64,000 bases of DNA, from assembly GCA_035999765.1 (NCBI GenBank), contig CP108521.1, positions 8,060,001 through 8,124,000 on the forward strand, given 5' to 3'. The stretch's first letter is position 1; each line of letters begins with the position of its first letter. Made by a program: the position numbers and the translations under genes. The notes under the pieces are model-generated. The model saw only the letters and a program-made list of their open reading frames with translations, did not search any database and was not told where the DNA came from. Source of the stretch: Streptomyces sp. NBC_01231. Its GTDB lineage: Bacteria; Actinomycetota; Actinomycetes; Streptomycetales; Streptomycetaceae. Positions 8,737 to 17,064 of the stretch are shown in pieces.

Positions 8737-8752
8737 TCTACAGTTGTGTAGA
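8737..8752. promoter_or_regulatory. BlaI-type operator site 2 (glsB / blaI divergent region)
   Basis: Perfect dyad TCTACA-GTTG-TGTAGA between the divergent GlsB-type (68 nt) and BlaI (108 nt) starts. It could serve GlsB repression and autoregulation of blaI together. Confidence 0.8.
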
Positions 8753-8860
8753 TGATGTGGAGCGGGGCAGCTCAGCGCCGGGCGGGGCGCGATGGCCGAA
8801 TGCGCGGTGTCTATACGATGGAACGCCCGTGAACTCGGGTCGGCGGAAGGGAGACAGGGC

Positions 8861-9250
8861 GTGACGGATCAGCGGCACAGTCCCCGGAGGCGCGGGCCGG
8901 GGGAGCTGGAGGTGCTCGTTCTGTCCGCGCTGCGTGAGGCGGACGGCCCGGAGACCGCGGGCTGGGTTCAGGAGCACCTCGGCGGGAACCTCGCCTATAC
9001 GACGGTGATCACGATCCTTACCCGGTTGCTGGCCAAGGGTGCGGTGACCCGCGAGCGCGCCGGCCGGTCATTCGCCTGGACCCCGGCCTCGGACCAGGCG
9101 GGCCTGGCCGCGCACAAGATGCGCAGGGTGCTCGACGCCGAGAGTGACCGGGAGGCGGTGCTGGCCAGCTTCGTCACCTCACTTGAACCGGACGACGAAC
9201 GGTTGCTGCGCGAACTGCTGGGTGGAGCCGAGGACGAAAGGGAAGACTGA
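8861..9250 (+). CDS. BlaI/MecI/CopY-type transcriptional repressor
   Basis: This 129-residue winged-helix repressor matches PF03965. The N-terminal HTH reads GELEVLVLSALREADGPETA, then YTTVITILTRLLAKGAVTRER, which is the recognition helix and wing. A C-terminal dimerisation helix pair ends SLEPDDERLLRELL. Family members bind TACA/TGTA dyads and are inactivated when a partner M56 protease triggers their cleavage. The M56 gene starts 6 bp downstream. Start GTG 8861 (GGAAGGGAGACAG upstream) is preferred to the longer in-frame start at 8792. It is the likely regulator of the six dyads nearby. Confidence 0.92.
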   Translation: MTDQRHSPRRRGPGELEVLVLSALREADGPETAGWVQEHLGGNLAYTTVITILTRLLAKGAVTRERAGRSFAWTPASDQAGLAAHKMRRVLDAESDREAVLASFVTSLEPDDERLLRELLGGAEDERED

Positions 9251-9256
9251 ATCCTC

Positions 9257-10189
9257 ATGGGGGTGTTCGTCTTTCTGCCACTGGTCCTGCCGCTCACAGC
9301 GTGGCCTATCGCACGCCTGGCCGAGCAGCGGTTGCACCCGCGGACCGCCACCAGGTTGCTGACCGGACTGGCCGTCGTGATGGCGGTGTGCAGCACCGTG
9401 TGCCTGGGGCTGCTGATGGTGGTCGGCACCGCGCAACTGCCCGGGAACCCACTGCCCGATGCCTGGTCGGACCCCGAGGTACGCGAGGCCGTGCCGTACG
9501 ACGAGGTCGCCGGGAAACTGGCCATTCCGGCGTTGCTGGCCGTGTTGCTGACGTGCGGCCGCTCCCTGTGGCGGCATGGGCGGGTCCGTCGCCGAGCCCA
9601 CCAGGCCCTGGCCGGACTGCCCGTCACACAGGTGGCGGTGCTGCCCGACGAGGTGCCCTACGCCTACGCGCTCCCCGGCGGCCGACGGGATCGGGTAGTC
9701 GTGACCACCGCCATGTTGTCCTGCCTCGAACCGGCAGAACGGCGCGCCCTGTTCGCCCACGAGCGCGCCCATCTCACCGCCCGGCACCACCGGTTCCTGC
9801 TCGCCGTCCAACTGGCCGCACGCGCCAACCCGTTCCTGCGACCACTGGGTACCGCCGTGTCCTACACCGCGGAGCGGTGGGCGGACGAGGAGGCGGCACA
9901 GACGGTCGGCAGTCGCAGGGCCGTGGCGTGCGCGATCGGCAAGGCCGCCCTGGTCTCCCGCGGCGCCCCGGCCCCCACGATCGCGGGCTTCGCCGCGCCG
10001 GGCCCGGTGCCGCGCCGGGTGGCCGCCCTCCTGGGGCCCCCGCCCGCGTTGCGCAGCTGGCCCCCGGTGTTCACCTCGGTGGGCCTGGCCGCCTGGGGTG
10101 CTGCGGTGGGAACCGCGGCCTCCGCGCTGGCGTCCGCGAACTCCGCGGTGACGATGGTGCTCATCCTGCACGCGGCGACACCTCTGTGA
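9257..10189 (+). CDS. M56 (BlaR1/MecR1-like) membrane metalloprotease
   Basis: The 310-residue membrane protein has hydrophobic helices near 4-20, 33-58, 86-102 and 267-300. The zinc motif HERAH is at 168-172, and a candidate third ligand E206 lies in ERWADEEA. It lacks the extracytoplasmic penicillin-sensor domain of true BlaR1 (about 600 residues), so its signal is unlikely to be a bound beta-lactam. Its position 6 bp after the BlaI gene argues that it relieves BlaI repression by proteolysis; this mechanism is known for the family and inferred here. Confidence 0.88.
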   Translation: MGVFVFLPLVLPLTAWPIARLAEQRLHPRTATRLLTGLAVVMAVCSTVCLGLLMVVGTAQLPGNPLPDAWSDPEVREAVPYDEVAGKLAIPALLAVLLTCGRSLWRHGRVRRRAHQALAGLPVTQVAVLPDEVPYAYALPGGRRDRVVVTTAMLSCLEPAERRALFAHERAHLTARHHRFLLAVQLAARANPFLRPLGTAVSYTAERWADEEAAQTVGSRRAVACAIGKAALVSRGAPAPTIAGFAAPGPVPRRVAALLGPPPALRSWPPVFTSVGLAAWGAAVGTAASALASANSAVTMVLILHAATPL

Positions 10190-10534
10190 GAACGATCCCT
10201 GAGCGTCGCAGGGGCGACTGATCAGACGTTGTCCACGAGTTACGGCAATTCCGTTGGCGAGGCGCAGGTCGGCTCGGCCGACGCCTCCCCGACGCGAAGG
10301 GAGAGGCGAAGGGGTTGGGTGCGCTATCGGTGCTGCTCGGGTGCTCCCCTTGGCTTCCGAGTGTCTGCTGGACGGGCGTTGTGTGTGCCCGATTCCGGGC
10401 GCGGTGAGAAATACCCGTCTCAGGCCCGTATCTCTACATGAATGTAGAGTTTCGCCGTTCGGTGACGCATTGACACCGAACGCTCGTGAGCGGCTGATCG
10501 GCCGGGCGCGGCCGAACGGGAGGAAGGGGCGCCG
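10190..10534 (+). promoter_or_regulatory. LCP-gene promoter region
   Basis: This 345-bp gap follows the M56 gene and holds operator site 3. No gene was recognised. Small open frames here lack coding bias. Confidence 0.5.
10433..10448 (+). promoter_or_regulatory. BlaI-type operator site 3 (LCP gene)
   Basis: Perfect dyad TCTACA-TGAA-TGTAGA, 86 nt before the GTG start of the LCP gene. Confidence 0.8.
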
Positions 10535-11116
10535 GTGGGCGGTACGGGACAACGGCGGCGCGCTACGGCCGGAAGCAGGCCGACGCGGCTGACACGGCGG
10601 GGTCGGATCCTCGCGCGGGTCGCGGGGGCGGTCGCGGTGCTCATCCTCGGCGTCGCCGGAGTCGGCGCCTGGATTTACCAGGACCTGGACAGCAACATCA
10701 ACGCCGCTGACCTCGACGACAAACTCGGAGAGGACCGCCCCGTCAACCTCAGCCCGGGCTCGAAGAACATCCTGGTCGTCGGCTCGGACAGCCGCGACGG
10801 AGCCAATGCGAAGTACGGCAAGGATCTGACCACCATGCAGTCGGACACCTTGATGGTGATGCACGTCCCGGCGAACCGGAAATGGGCGACTGTGGTGTCC
10901 TTCCCCCGTGACTCGTGGGTACAGATCTCCGCGTGCGACAAGGGCGACGGCGTCACCTCCGCCCGGCACCACGCCAAGATCAATGAGGCGTTCGCGATCG
11001 GCGGGGCCGGCGGCGAGGTAGCCGAGGCCGCCGCCTGCACCATCAAGACTGTCGAGGCCAACACCGGCCTGCGCATCGACCACTTCATGTCCGTCGACTT
11101 CCAGGGCTTCAAGGGG
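10535..11116 (+). pseudogene. LytR-CpsA-Psr (LCP) protein, 5' part, disrupted by IS607
   Basis: This is the N-terminal 194 codons of an LCP-family protein. These enzymes attach teichoic-acid-like or other glycopolymers to peptidoglycan outside the membrane. An Arg-rich cytoplasmic tail and one membrane helix (AVAVLILGVAGVGAWIY) precede the LCP domain, with NILVVGSDSRDG and VVSFPRDSWV carrying the phosphate-binding Asp/Arg motifs. At FKG the frame runs into the IS607-type element. Joining 11116 to 13279 restores one 461-residue frame exactly. As it stands, the gene is broken. Confidence 0.88.
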
Positions 11117-11187
11117 GTGAAAGCTGCTACAGATTTTCTAGTCATTCATAGTCATCCCTAGTCGTGTGCCTCACGTAACTTGGTCTC

Positions 11188-11763
11188 GTGAAGCTTTCGG
11201 AGTGGGCCCGTCAGCAGGGCGTGAGCTACCAGACCGCCTGACGGTGGGTGAAGGACGGGAAGATGCCCGTCCCCGTTCGCCAGGCGCCGTCCGGGACGTG
11301 GTTGGTCGACGAGGTCGGCGTCCAGCCGTCCGGGCGTGTGGTGGCGTACTGCCGCGTGTCGTCCGTTGACCAGAAAGCCGATCTTGAGCGGCAGGCCGCC
11401 CGGGTCGTGTCCGGCGCGAACGGGCTGGGCCTGGCCGTCGCTGAGGTCGTCACCGAGGTGGGATCCGGGTTGAACGGGCGGCGCCGCAAGCTGCACCGGC
11501 TGCTGTCCGACTCGCAGACGGCGGTGATCGTGGTCGAGCGCCGCGACCGGCTGGCCCGGTTCGGCGTCGAGCACCTGGAGGCCGCGCTGTCGGCGTCCGG
11601 GCGGCGCCTGGTCGTCCTCGACCCCACCGAGACCGCCGATGACCTGGTACGCGACATCACCGAGGTGCTCACCTCCATGTGCGCCCGCCTGTACGGGCGG
11701 CGGGCAGCGAAGATCCGGGCCGCCCGCGCGGTGGCCGTAGCGACCGGCGAGGCCGCCGAGTGA
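11188..11763 (+). pseudogene. tnpA: IS607 TnpA serine recombinase with premature stop
   Basis: GTG 11188 opens the standard TnpA N-terminus MKLSEWARQQGVSYQTA, but codon 18 is TGA (11239-11241) where the family has Trp (TGG). After it the frame continues RWVKDGKMPVPVRQ. The resolvase domain follows, with its catalytic serine in VVAYCRVSSVDQKADLERQ, to the stop at 11763. Translation could restart at GTG 11248, but that product would lack most of the DNA-binding HTH. The element is therefore probably unable to move by itself. The stop overlaps the TnpB start. Confidence 0.85.
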
Positions 11764-13214
11764 AGAAGTTCCAGCTGCAGCCGGGGTTCGTGGTGCAGGC
11801 GTACCGCTTCGCGCTGGATTCCAACGCCGCCCAGGAGCATGCCCTGCGCTCGCACTGCGGCGCGGCGCGTGCCGCCTACAACTGGGCCGTCGGCTGGGTG
11901 ATCGCCTCCTGGTGGCAGCGCCGCGCGGAGGAGTCCTACGGCATCGGCGAGGCCGGGCTGACCAAGTGGCGGCCGTGGTCGCTGCCCGCGCTGCGGAAGG
12001 CGTTCAACGAGGCCAAGCACACCGATCCGAGGTTCGCCGCCTGGTGGGAGGAGAACTCGAAGGAGGCGTACTCCACCGGCCTGGCGAACGCGTCGGCCGC
12101 GTTCGACAACTATGCGAAGTCCAAGAACGGCAAGCGGCGCGGCAAGCGGATGGGTGCGCCGCGGTTCAAGTCGAAGCGCAAGGCGCGCCTTGCCTGCCGG
12201 TTCACCACCGGCGTGATCCGCGTGGACGCTGACGGCCGTCACGTCACCCTGCCCCGGCTGGGCACGATCCGCACCCACGAGCCCACGGTGAAGCTCCTCG
12301 CCCGCGTCCAGGCCGGGACGGCCCGGATCCTGTCCGCGACCGTGCGGCACGAGCGCGGACGCTGGTTCGTCTCGTTCCAGGCCGAGGTCAAGCGGGACCT
12401 CGAACCCGTGGCGCGGCCGGACGTGGCGGTCGGGATCGACCTGGGGGTGAAGACCCTCGCGGTCATGGCCGACAGCACCGGCGAGATCTGCACCATCGCC
12501 AATCCCGGGCACCACGACCGGGCACGCAAGCAGCTGCGCCGCGCCTCCCGCGTCGTCTCCCGACGCCGCGGCCCCGACCGGCGGACCGGGCAGAAGCCGT
12601 CGAAGCGGTGGGAGAAGGCCAACGCCGCCCGCAACAAGGTGCATCACCGGGTGGCCAACCTCCGCGCGGACGCCCTGCACAAGCTCACCACCGCCGTGGC
12701 GGCCGAGTACGGCACGGTCGTGGTCGAAGACCTCAACGTCGCCGGGATGCTCCGCAACCGGCGTCTCGCGCGAAGGATCGCCGACGCCGGGTTCGGGGAG
12801 ATCCGCCGCCAGCTCACCTACAAGACCCGCCAGCGCCACGCCACCCGCACCATCGCGGCGGACCGCTGGTACCCCTCCTCGAAGACCTGTTCCGGGTGCG
12901 GCGCGGTGAAAGCCAAACTGCCGCTGCACGTGAGGACCTACCAGTGCGACGCCTGCGGTCTGGTCATCGACCGGGACGACAACGCCGCACTCAACCTCGC
13001 CGCGCTCGCGGCAGCCGCAACAACTGGTACCGGAGTGGCCGGAGACCAGGACGCCCAAGCGGTGTCGAAGCCTCGTGGAGCCGACCAGAAGACCCGCACC
13101 ACCCGCCCCCGCCGCAAGGCGGAGGCGGGGCGGGCAGGTGGCGCAACCCTGCCGCACCAGCGGCAGACGGAAGCGAGAGACCGTACTCAAGCCGAAGCCC
13201 TCACGCTCTGGTGA
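11760..13214 (+). CDS. tnpB: TnpB RNA-guided nuclease (IS607-associated)
   Basis: The 484-residue TnpB is an omega-RNA-guided DNA nuclease related to Cas12 that favours retention of its element. The RuvC acidic residues are visible as D227 (GIDLGVKT), E323 (VVVEDLN) and D406 (DRDDNAALN). The zinc-finger cysteines are C377, C380, C396 and C399. GTG 11760 overlaps the TnpA stop (GTGA). All catalytic positions are intact. The C-terminal tail after 410 is long and Arg/Thr-rich; its coding DNA may also encode the 5' part of the guide RNA scaffold. Confidence 0.92.
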   Translation: MKKFQLQPGFVVQAYRFALDSNAAQEHALRSHCGAARAAYNWAVGWVIASWWQRRAEESYGIGEAGLTKWRPWSLPALRKAFNEAKHTDPRFAAWWEENSKEAYSTGLANASAAFDNYAKSKNGKRRGKRMGAPRFKSKRKARLACRFTTGVIRVDADGRHVTLPRLGTIRTHEPTVKLLARVQAGTARILSATVRHERGRWFVSFQAEVKRDLEPVARPDVAVGIDLGVKTLAVMADSTGEICTIANPGHHDRARKQLRRASRVVSRRRGPDRRTGQKPSKRWEKANAARNKVHHRVANLRADALHKLTTAVAAEYGTVVVEDLNVAGMLRNRRLARRIADAGFGEIRRQLTYKTRQRHATRTIAADRWYPSSKTCSGCGAVKAKLPLHVRTYQCDACGLVIDRDDNAALNLAALAAAATTGTGVAGDQDAQAVSKPRGADQKTRTTRPRRKAEAGRAGGATLPHQRQTEARDRTQAEALTLW

Positions 13215-13278
13215 CGAGACGGACCTTCCGGGCAGAAACGTCCGGAATGCTGAGACCTGACTACGGTCTCGGCAACGG

Positions 13279-14082
13279 ATGGTCAACGCCCTGGACGGCA
13301 TTAAGGTCTGCCCCGAACAGGCCATCCACGACGAGAAGGCACGCCTCGACCTTGAAGCCGGCTGCCAGACCGTCAAGGACGAGGAAGCGCTCGGCTACGT
13401 GCGGGCCCGCTACAGCGTCGGTGACGGCTCCGACATCGGACGCATCGGCCGCCAGCAGGAGTTCATGGAGGCACTAGCCGAGAAGGCCCAGTCCAAGCTG
13501 ACCAGCCCCAACGCCCTGTACGGCTTCCTGCAGTCCGCGACCAAGTCCCTCACCACGGACGAGGACCTGGCCGGCATCAAGCCGCTGTACAGCCTCGCCT
13601 CCGAGGTGAAGGGCATCCCGAGTCAGAGGCTGACGTTCCTCACCGTCCCCAACTATCCTCGCGAGGCGGATGTGGCCACCGACAAGGCCAACATCGTATG
13701 GCGGTACCCGCAGGCCGCCGACCTGTTCACCTCCCTTGCCCAGGACAAGGAGGTCGACAAGAAGGAACTACAAGCCGACGCCGAGGACTTGATCTATGCC
13801 TCTAGCGTGCGCGTCCAGGTCCTCAATGGCACCGGCGTCACAGGACGTGCCGCAACCGTCGCCGGAATGCTGCGCGAGGCCGGCTTTTCCGTCGTCGGCA
13901 CGGGAAACGCGCCGGAGACCACCCGCACCACCACGGCCACCTACCCGCAGGGCCTGGGCGAGCAGGCGAAGGTACTCACTTCGCGGCTGCCCGGCGCCCG
14001 GGCCACGCAACAGACGGACACCGCCGCGGGCGTGGTGACTCTGGTGCTCGGAACCGACCTCGACCTTGATGACATCCGGTGA
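13279..14082 (+). pseudogene. LytR-CpsA-Psr (LCP) protein, 3' part
   Basis: This segment continues the interrupted LCP gene from MVNALDGIKVCPEQAIHD. It contains the end of the LCP catalytic domain (EALGYVRARYS and SDIGRIGRQQEFM, the latter with the conserved RxxRQ), a linker, and a C-terminal LytR_C domain (RVQVLNGTGVTGRAA through VVTLVLGTD). The ATG at 13279 is an internal codon with no ribosome site, so translation of this half is doubtful. Without the membrane anchor and first half it would not work. Confidence 0.88.
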
Positions 14083-14246
14083 CACAGCTGGACATAGAAT
14101 ACCTCGTGACGGCTCACCAGCGTTGGTGGTGCCTGGCCGCCATAGCATCGGCGGTAACGGAGTCTCGCTGACTGAGGCCTCGCTGAAAACGACGGCGTGC
14201 CGAGCGCCGTTACAGGTGGTCGCCCGGCACGCGCGTCGTAATGCGA

Positions 14247-14702
14247 TCAGAGGTCGAACTCGTGCGGCGGAAGGTCGAGGGTGAAGCATGCTTCCCGCAC
14301 GATGGCCTGTTCGGTCTTGTCGAAGTCGCCGTCGGCGCCGCCGATGACGATGCCGATCTGGATAACGGCGCGCGCCTCGGCGGGCTTCTTCTTCGCCTTG
14401 GCGATCTCCTGCAGGACGCTGACCTTGCCGAAGTCGAAGTCGGCGGTGAGCTTGTTGAGGTTGTCGTCGAAGCGCCGCTGGAGGTCCACGGCATCGAAGT
14501 TCTGCAGCACTTCGTTGGTGGCGATGAGCTGGGCCACGCGGCGGCGCTCGGAGGGGTCAACGGTGCCGTCGGCGGCGGCGACGAGCGCGCACATCGCCAT
14601 GCTCGCGTCGCGGAACGCGCCGCTCTTGAGGTCGTTCTTCTTCGCCACGAGCTGGGTCTGCATCGTCGATGCGGACTCCTTGAAGCGGTCCCACAGGGCC
14701 AT
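14247..14702 (-). CDS. TerB-family tellurite-resistance protein
   Basis: The 151-residue all-helical TerB-domain protein (PF05099) starts MALWDRFKESASTMQTQL. The family metal-site motifs are present: ALVAAADGTVDPSERRRV and VIGGADGDFDKTEQAIV, two pseudo-repeats with D-G-x-x-D/E spacing. TerB proteins sit with TerC/TerD proteins at the membrane in metal and oxidative stress systems. ATG 14702 follows GGAG by 5 nt. A TCTACA-N4-AGTAGA dyad lies 60 nt upstream, which ties the gene to the BlaI-type regulon. Confidence 0.93.
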   Translation of the reverse strand: MALWDRFKESASTMQTQLVAKKNDLKSGAFRDASMAMCALVAAADGTVDPSERRRVAQLIATNEVLQNFDAVDLQRRFDDNLNKLTADFDFGKVSVLQEIAKAKKKPAEARAVIQIGIVIGGADGDFDKTEQAIVREACFTLDLPPHEFDL

Positions 14703-14762
14703 GAACACTCCATACGGTTGAGGGTTGGACCGCTTCGACAGCGGCCCGGTACTCCAGCAATA

Positions 14763-14778
14763 TCTACAACAAAGTAGA
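14763..14778 (-). promoter_or_regulatory. BlaI-type operator site 4 (terB)
   Basis: Dyad TCTACA-ACAA-AGTAGA with one mismatch in the second arm, 60 nt upstream of the TerB start. Confidence 0.75.
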
Positions 14779-15350
14779 AACTAGCGACTCGGCGGATAAG
14801 TTCCAGTGATTTCCGGGAGCTTCGGGTGAAGTGGCGGGCACCGTGCGGTCCTGGGGGAGCCTCATGTCCTGGTCTGTGTGAGTCCAGCAGGCAGGGACTT
14901 GCCTCCGGGCTGCAGCGCCCTGCCGGGGTCCCGGCTCCGTGGTCATCGCGCATACGGTCCGGCCAACGGCGTCTTCGGCGGCGAGTGGAACCGCACAGCG
15001 GGCCGGCTGCCGCTGCGCGCCTGCGGCCACTCGCCTCACCCCTGACACCCGGTCGTGCGGGAGCCCGGACCGCATCCGCACGGTCCGGGCCCCCGCCGCA
15101 GGCCGACCCTCATTGCGGTCGGCGGCTTCCGAACTGTCGGGGGGGGGCTCCGTCACTGTCGGGGGAGTGCTCCGTCGACGATGCCCATGTCGAAGGTGCA
15201 GCGAGCTGACCACGCGGGTTCGCCGCCTTCAGGATCCGCTTCGCTGAAGGGCCCAGGCCTCAGTTCGGCCGACTGGGCGAACCGGGCGAAGCCGATCAGT
15301 TTCTGCGCACTGTCGGCAGTTGTTCGGCCACGTCGGCTCGCCCGGGCCCG
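14779..15350. other. Intergenic, no gene recognised
   Basis: About 570 bp lie between the TerB promoter and the end of spo0M. Open frames on both strands lack recognisable domains or coding bias. A run of nine Gs occurs near 15140 and two GTCGGGGG repeats flank it. Confidence 0.5.
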
Positions 15351-16367
15351 TCAGTCCTCTTCCTCCTCGTCGCCCTCGAAGAAGTCCCCGACCTCGTCGA
15401 CGACTTCGGCGGCGACCATGCCGCCGACGACACCGACCGCGAGCCCGGCCGCGCCCGCCGCGATGGCGGTGCCCATCCCGGGGCCGGAACGGTGGCCGTC
15501 GTGGTGGTGCTCGTCGTGTCCGTGTCCGTAGTGCCCGCCATGGCTGCTGGTGTGCGGGGCGCCGTGACCGTGGGCGGAGTGCGAGCCGTAGGCCGTCCTG
15601 TGCTCGACGAGCTGGCGGATCCAGCCGTCGACGATCGCGTTCCAGTCCTGGTGTCCGACCCCCTCGTGGGAGACGGTGAACCGGGTGAGCGCGTCGTGGC
15701 CCTCGGAGAAGAAGCCGCCGCGCTTGTCCGCCTCCAGGACCACCTCCGTGCAGCCCGGGTTGGCGAGGAAGGTCAGCTCGATCTCGTTGACCTGCTGTGC
15801 GTACTGCGGGGCCGGGGTCAGCTCAATCTCTTGGTAGAAGGGCAGCTGCTGGCCGGTGCCGCCGATACGGCCGTACTCCAGGTCGGCGGACTTGAAGCCG
15901 AAGCCGAGCTGTCCGAGTGCTTCGAGAATCGCCTCCTGGACGGGCAGCGGGCCCACAGTGAGTTGGTCGAGGTCGCCCTTGTCCTTCGCGCCGGCCACCG
16001 ACAACTCCGTGCGCACACCGAGGACGATGCCCAGGCCCTGCCCGTACAGCTCGGTGATCGGGGTCTCCCACGGCAGCATCACGGTGAACGGGACGCTGAG
16101 CAACTCGCCTGCCGCGAGCCGGAAACCGCCGCTGACGGTGAACCGGTCGAAGGTGGCGACACCTTCGCTCTCGCCCTCTTCGTGCTCGGCCTCGACCCGC
16201 GCCACCAGCTCCAGGGTGATGTGCTCGATGTCGAAGTCGCTGTCCCCGCCCTTGAGATGGACTTGGCCGGACAGGCCGCCACCGGGAGGAATCGCGCCGG
16301 GGGCGAGGATCGTATCGACCGTGGGGCCTCCCACGCCGAGCGATCCGAGCAGTCGTTTGAACACCAT
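15351..16367 (-). CDS. Spo0M-family sporulation-control / arrestin-fold protein
   Basis: The 338-residue product has the Spo0M N-terminal beta-sandwich (PF07070): VFKRLLGSLGVGGPTVDT, PPGGGLSGQVHLKGGD and the ITLELVARVEAEHE strand. Residues to about 245 form this arrestin-like fold. A His/Gly-rich segment (about 265-300), a glycine-rich hydrophobic helix (AAGAAGLAVGVVGGMVAAE) and an acidic end (EGDEEEED) follow. The tail suggests metal binding and membrane association; that is inference. It follows the 72-residue gene by about 100 bp, probably as one operon under operator site 5. ATG 16367 was chosen over 16379. Confidence 0.9.
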   Translation of the reverse strand: MVFKRLLGSLGVGGPTVDTILAPGAIPPGGGLSGQVHLKGGDSDFDIEHITLELVARVEAEHEEGESEGVATFDRFTVSGGFRLAAGELLSVPFTVMLPWETPITELYGQGLGIVLGVRTELSVAGAKDKGDLDQLTVGPLPVQEAILEALGQLGFGFKSADLEYGRIGGTGQQLPFYQEIELTPAPQYAQQVNEIELTFLANPGCTEVVLEADKRGGFFSEGHDALTRFTVSHEGVGHQDWNAIVDGWIRQLVEHRTAYGSHSAHGHGAPHTSSHGGHYGHGHDEHHHDGHRSGPGMGTAIAAGAAGLAVGVVGGMVAAEVVDEVGDFFEGDEEEED

Positions 16368-16464
16368 CGTGGCGCCCACTCCTTATACGTGCGTGTGCTT
16401 CTGGGGGGGGGGTGCCGCGTGCCCGGTGCGGGCCCCACGGCACCACAACTGTGCGGAGGGCGGG

Positions 16465-16683
16465 CTACTTGGCCGCGTCGAGGGCGGCCGGCGCCTGCGC
16501 CCAGCGGACGAATTTCAGATCGGCCGGGTCGGTGACGGTCTTGACTCCGAACCCCTCCAGTAACAGCTCGCCGTCGCGGTCTGAGATGCCTTTCAGCGCG
16601 CCCACCGGTGCGGCCAGGATCTCGGGCAGGCTCTTGTCCACCCACGCCTTGTCGAGCACGTTGTCCAGGTCGATCGAAGCCAT
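16465..16683 (-). CDS. Small helix-hairpin-helix-like hypothetical protein
   Basis: The 72-residue acidic protein starts ASIDLDNVLDKAWVDKSL, continues LPEILAAPVGALKGISDRDG and ends FVRWAQAPAALDAAK. The segment around ALKGISDRDGELLLEGFGVKTV has helix-hairpin-helix character; the family is not named in my memory. GGAAGAGG precedes ATG 16683. A TCTACA-N4-CGTAGA dyad lies 75 nt upstream and Spo0M is downstream on the same strand. It may be cotranscribed and co-induced with Spo0M. Confidence 0.7.
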   Translation of the reverse strand: MASIDLDNVLDKAWVDKSLPEILAAPVGALKGISDRDGELLLEGFGVKTVTDPADLKFVRWAQAPAALDAAK

Positions 16684-16758
16684 GCGTCCTCTTCCGTGGT
16701 GTGAGCAGGTGAGAGGCGTGCGCCGCCGGGGAACAACCCGCAGCAGGGACACGTTCTC

Positions 16759-16774
16759 TCTACAGACACGTAGA
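16759..16774 (-). promoter_or_regulatory. BlaI-type operator site 5 (small ORF-spo0M)
   Basis: Dyad TCTACA-GACA-CGTAGA with one mismatch, 75 nt upstream of the 72-residue gene. Confidence 0.75.
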
Positions 16775-16903
16775 AGCATAGGGTCGCCCAGACCGGTAGA
16801 CGTTGTGTCCTGGCGGCTGTGGCGGGAAAGTCCGAAAAGAGTCGCCGAGCGAGGTCGACCGGCGACTTGACCTTGATGCTTTGCCAGTCTTTTACGATGG
16901 CGG

Positions 16904-16953
16904 GGAGGGTCAGTCCCAGCCCTGTCGAACACCGAGGGTCTCCCTGACCCTCC
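16904..16953 (+). promoter_or_regulatory. Hairpin in the leader of the first CNNM pair
   Basis: GGAGGGTCAG (16904-16913) pairs perfectly with CTGACCCTCC (16944-16953) across a 30-nt loop. It lies 27 nt before a 27-codon leader ORF and about 107 nt before the CNNM start. A TTGACC box at 16867 may be the promoter -35 region. It may be a leader regulatory structure; the class was not recognised. Confidence 0.4.
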
Positions 16954-16980
16954 AGACCAAGAAGGAGCCGTAGTACCGCA

Positions 16981-17064
16981 ATGGGTGAGCCTCCCAGTAT
17001 CAGCCGTGTGACACCCCGTCGGCCGCGTCACGTGGCCACTGAGGGATCGGGGGTGGCGCGGTGA
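16981..17064 (+). CDS. Leader peptide ORF upstream of CNNM pair A
   Basis: The 27-residue ORF begins MGEPPS and is rich in Pro and Arg (RVTPRRPRH). It ends GVAR at a TGA that overlaps the CNNM start as GTGA. AAGGAG lies 13 nt upstream of the ATG. The overlap implies translational coupling. The early Glu-Pro-Pro followed by Pro/Arg codons recalls the Mg2+-responsive leader peptides of enterobacterial Mg2+ transporter genes; this parallel is inference. A second CNNM pair in the window has a similarly placed ORF (24779-24856). Confidence 0.5.
   Translation: MGEPPSISRVTPRRPRHVATEGSGVAR

Larger units (their letters stand above)
11117..13276 (+). mobile_element. IS607-type insertion sequence inserted in the LCP gene
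   Basis: The 2,160-bp element carries a serine-recombinase TnpA frame and TnpB. It is flanked by GG at 11115-11116 and GG at 13277-13278, the dinucleotide target preferred by IS607. It has no terminal inverted repeats or longer duplication, also as expected. The left end holds repeated TAGTCAT motifs (11138-11162) that may be TnpA binding sites. Deleting it leaves one copy of GG and restores the LCP frame. The right end beyond the TnpB stop (13215-13276) is where a TnpB guide (omega) RNA would end. Confidence 0.85.

Noticed and set aside
9179..11083. 634-residue reverse open frame across the M56 and LCP genes
   Set aside because: Antisense to two clearly real genes, it crosses operator site 3 and shows no protein family features.
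14764..15213. 149-residue reverse-strand open frame
   Set aside because: Composition is typical of a shadow frame in GC-rich DNA, it covers operator site 4, and no motif was seen.
16867..17060. Possible M-box or yybP-ykoY riboswitch ahead of the CNNM operon
   Set aside because: GGGTGAGCCTCCC looks superficially like an M-box segment, but it is the start of the leader ORF and the other conserved blocks are absent in the right order.
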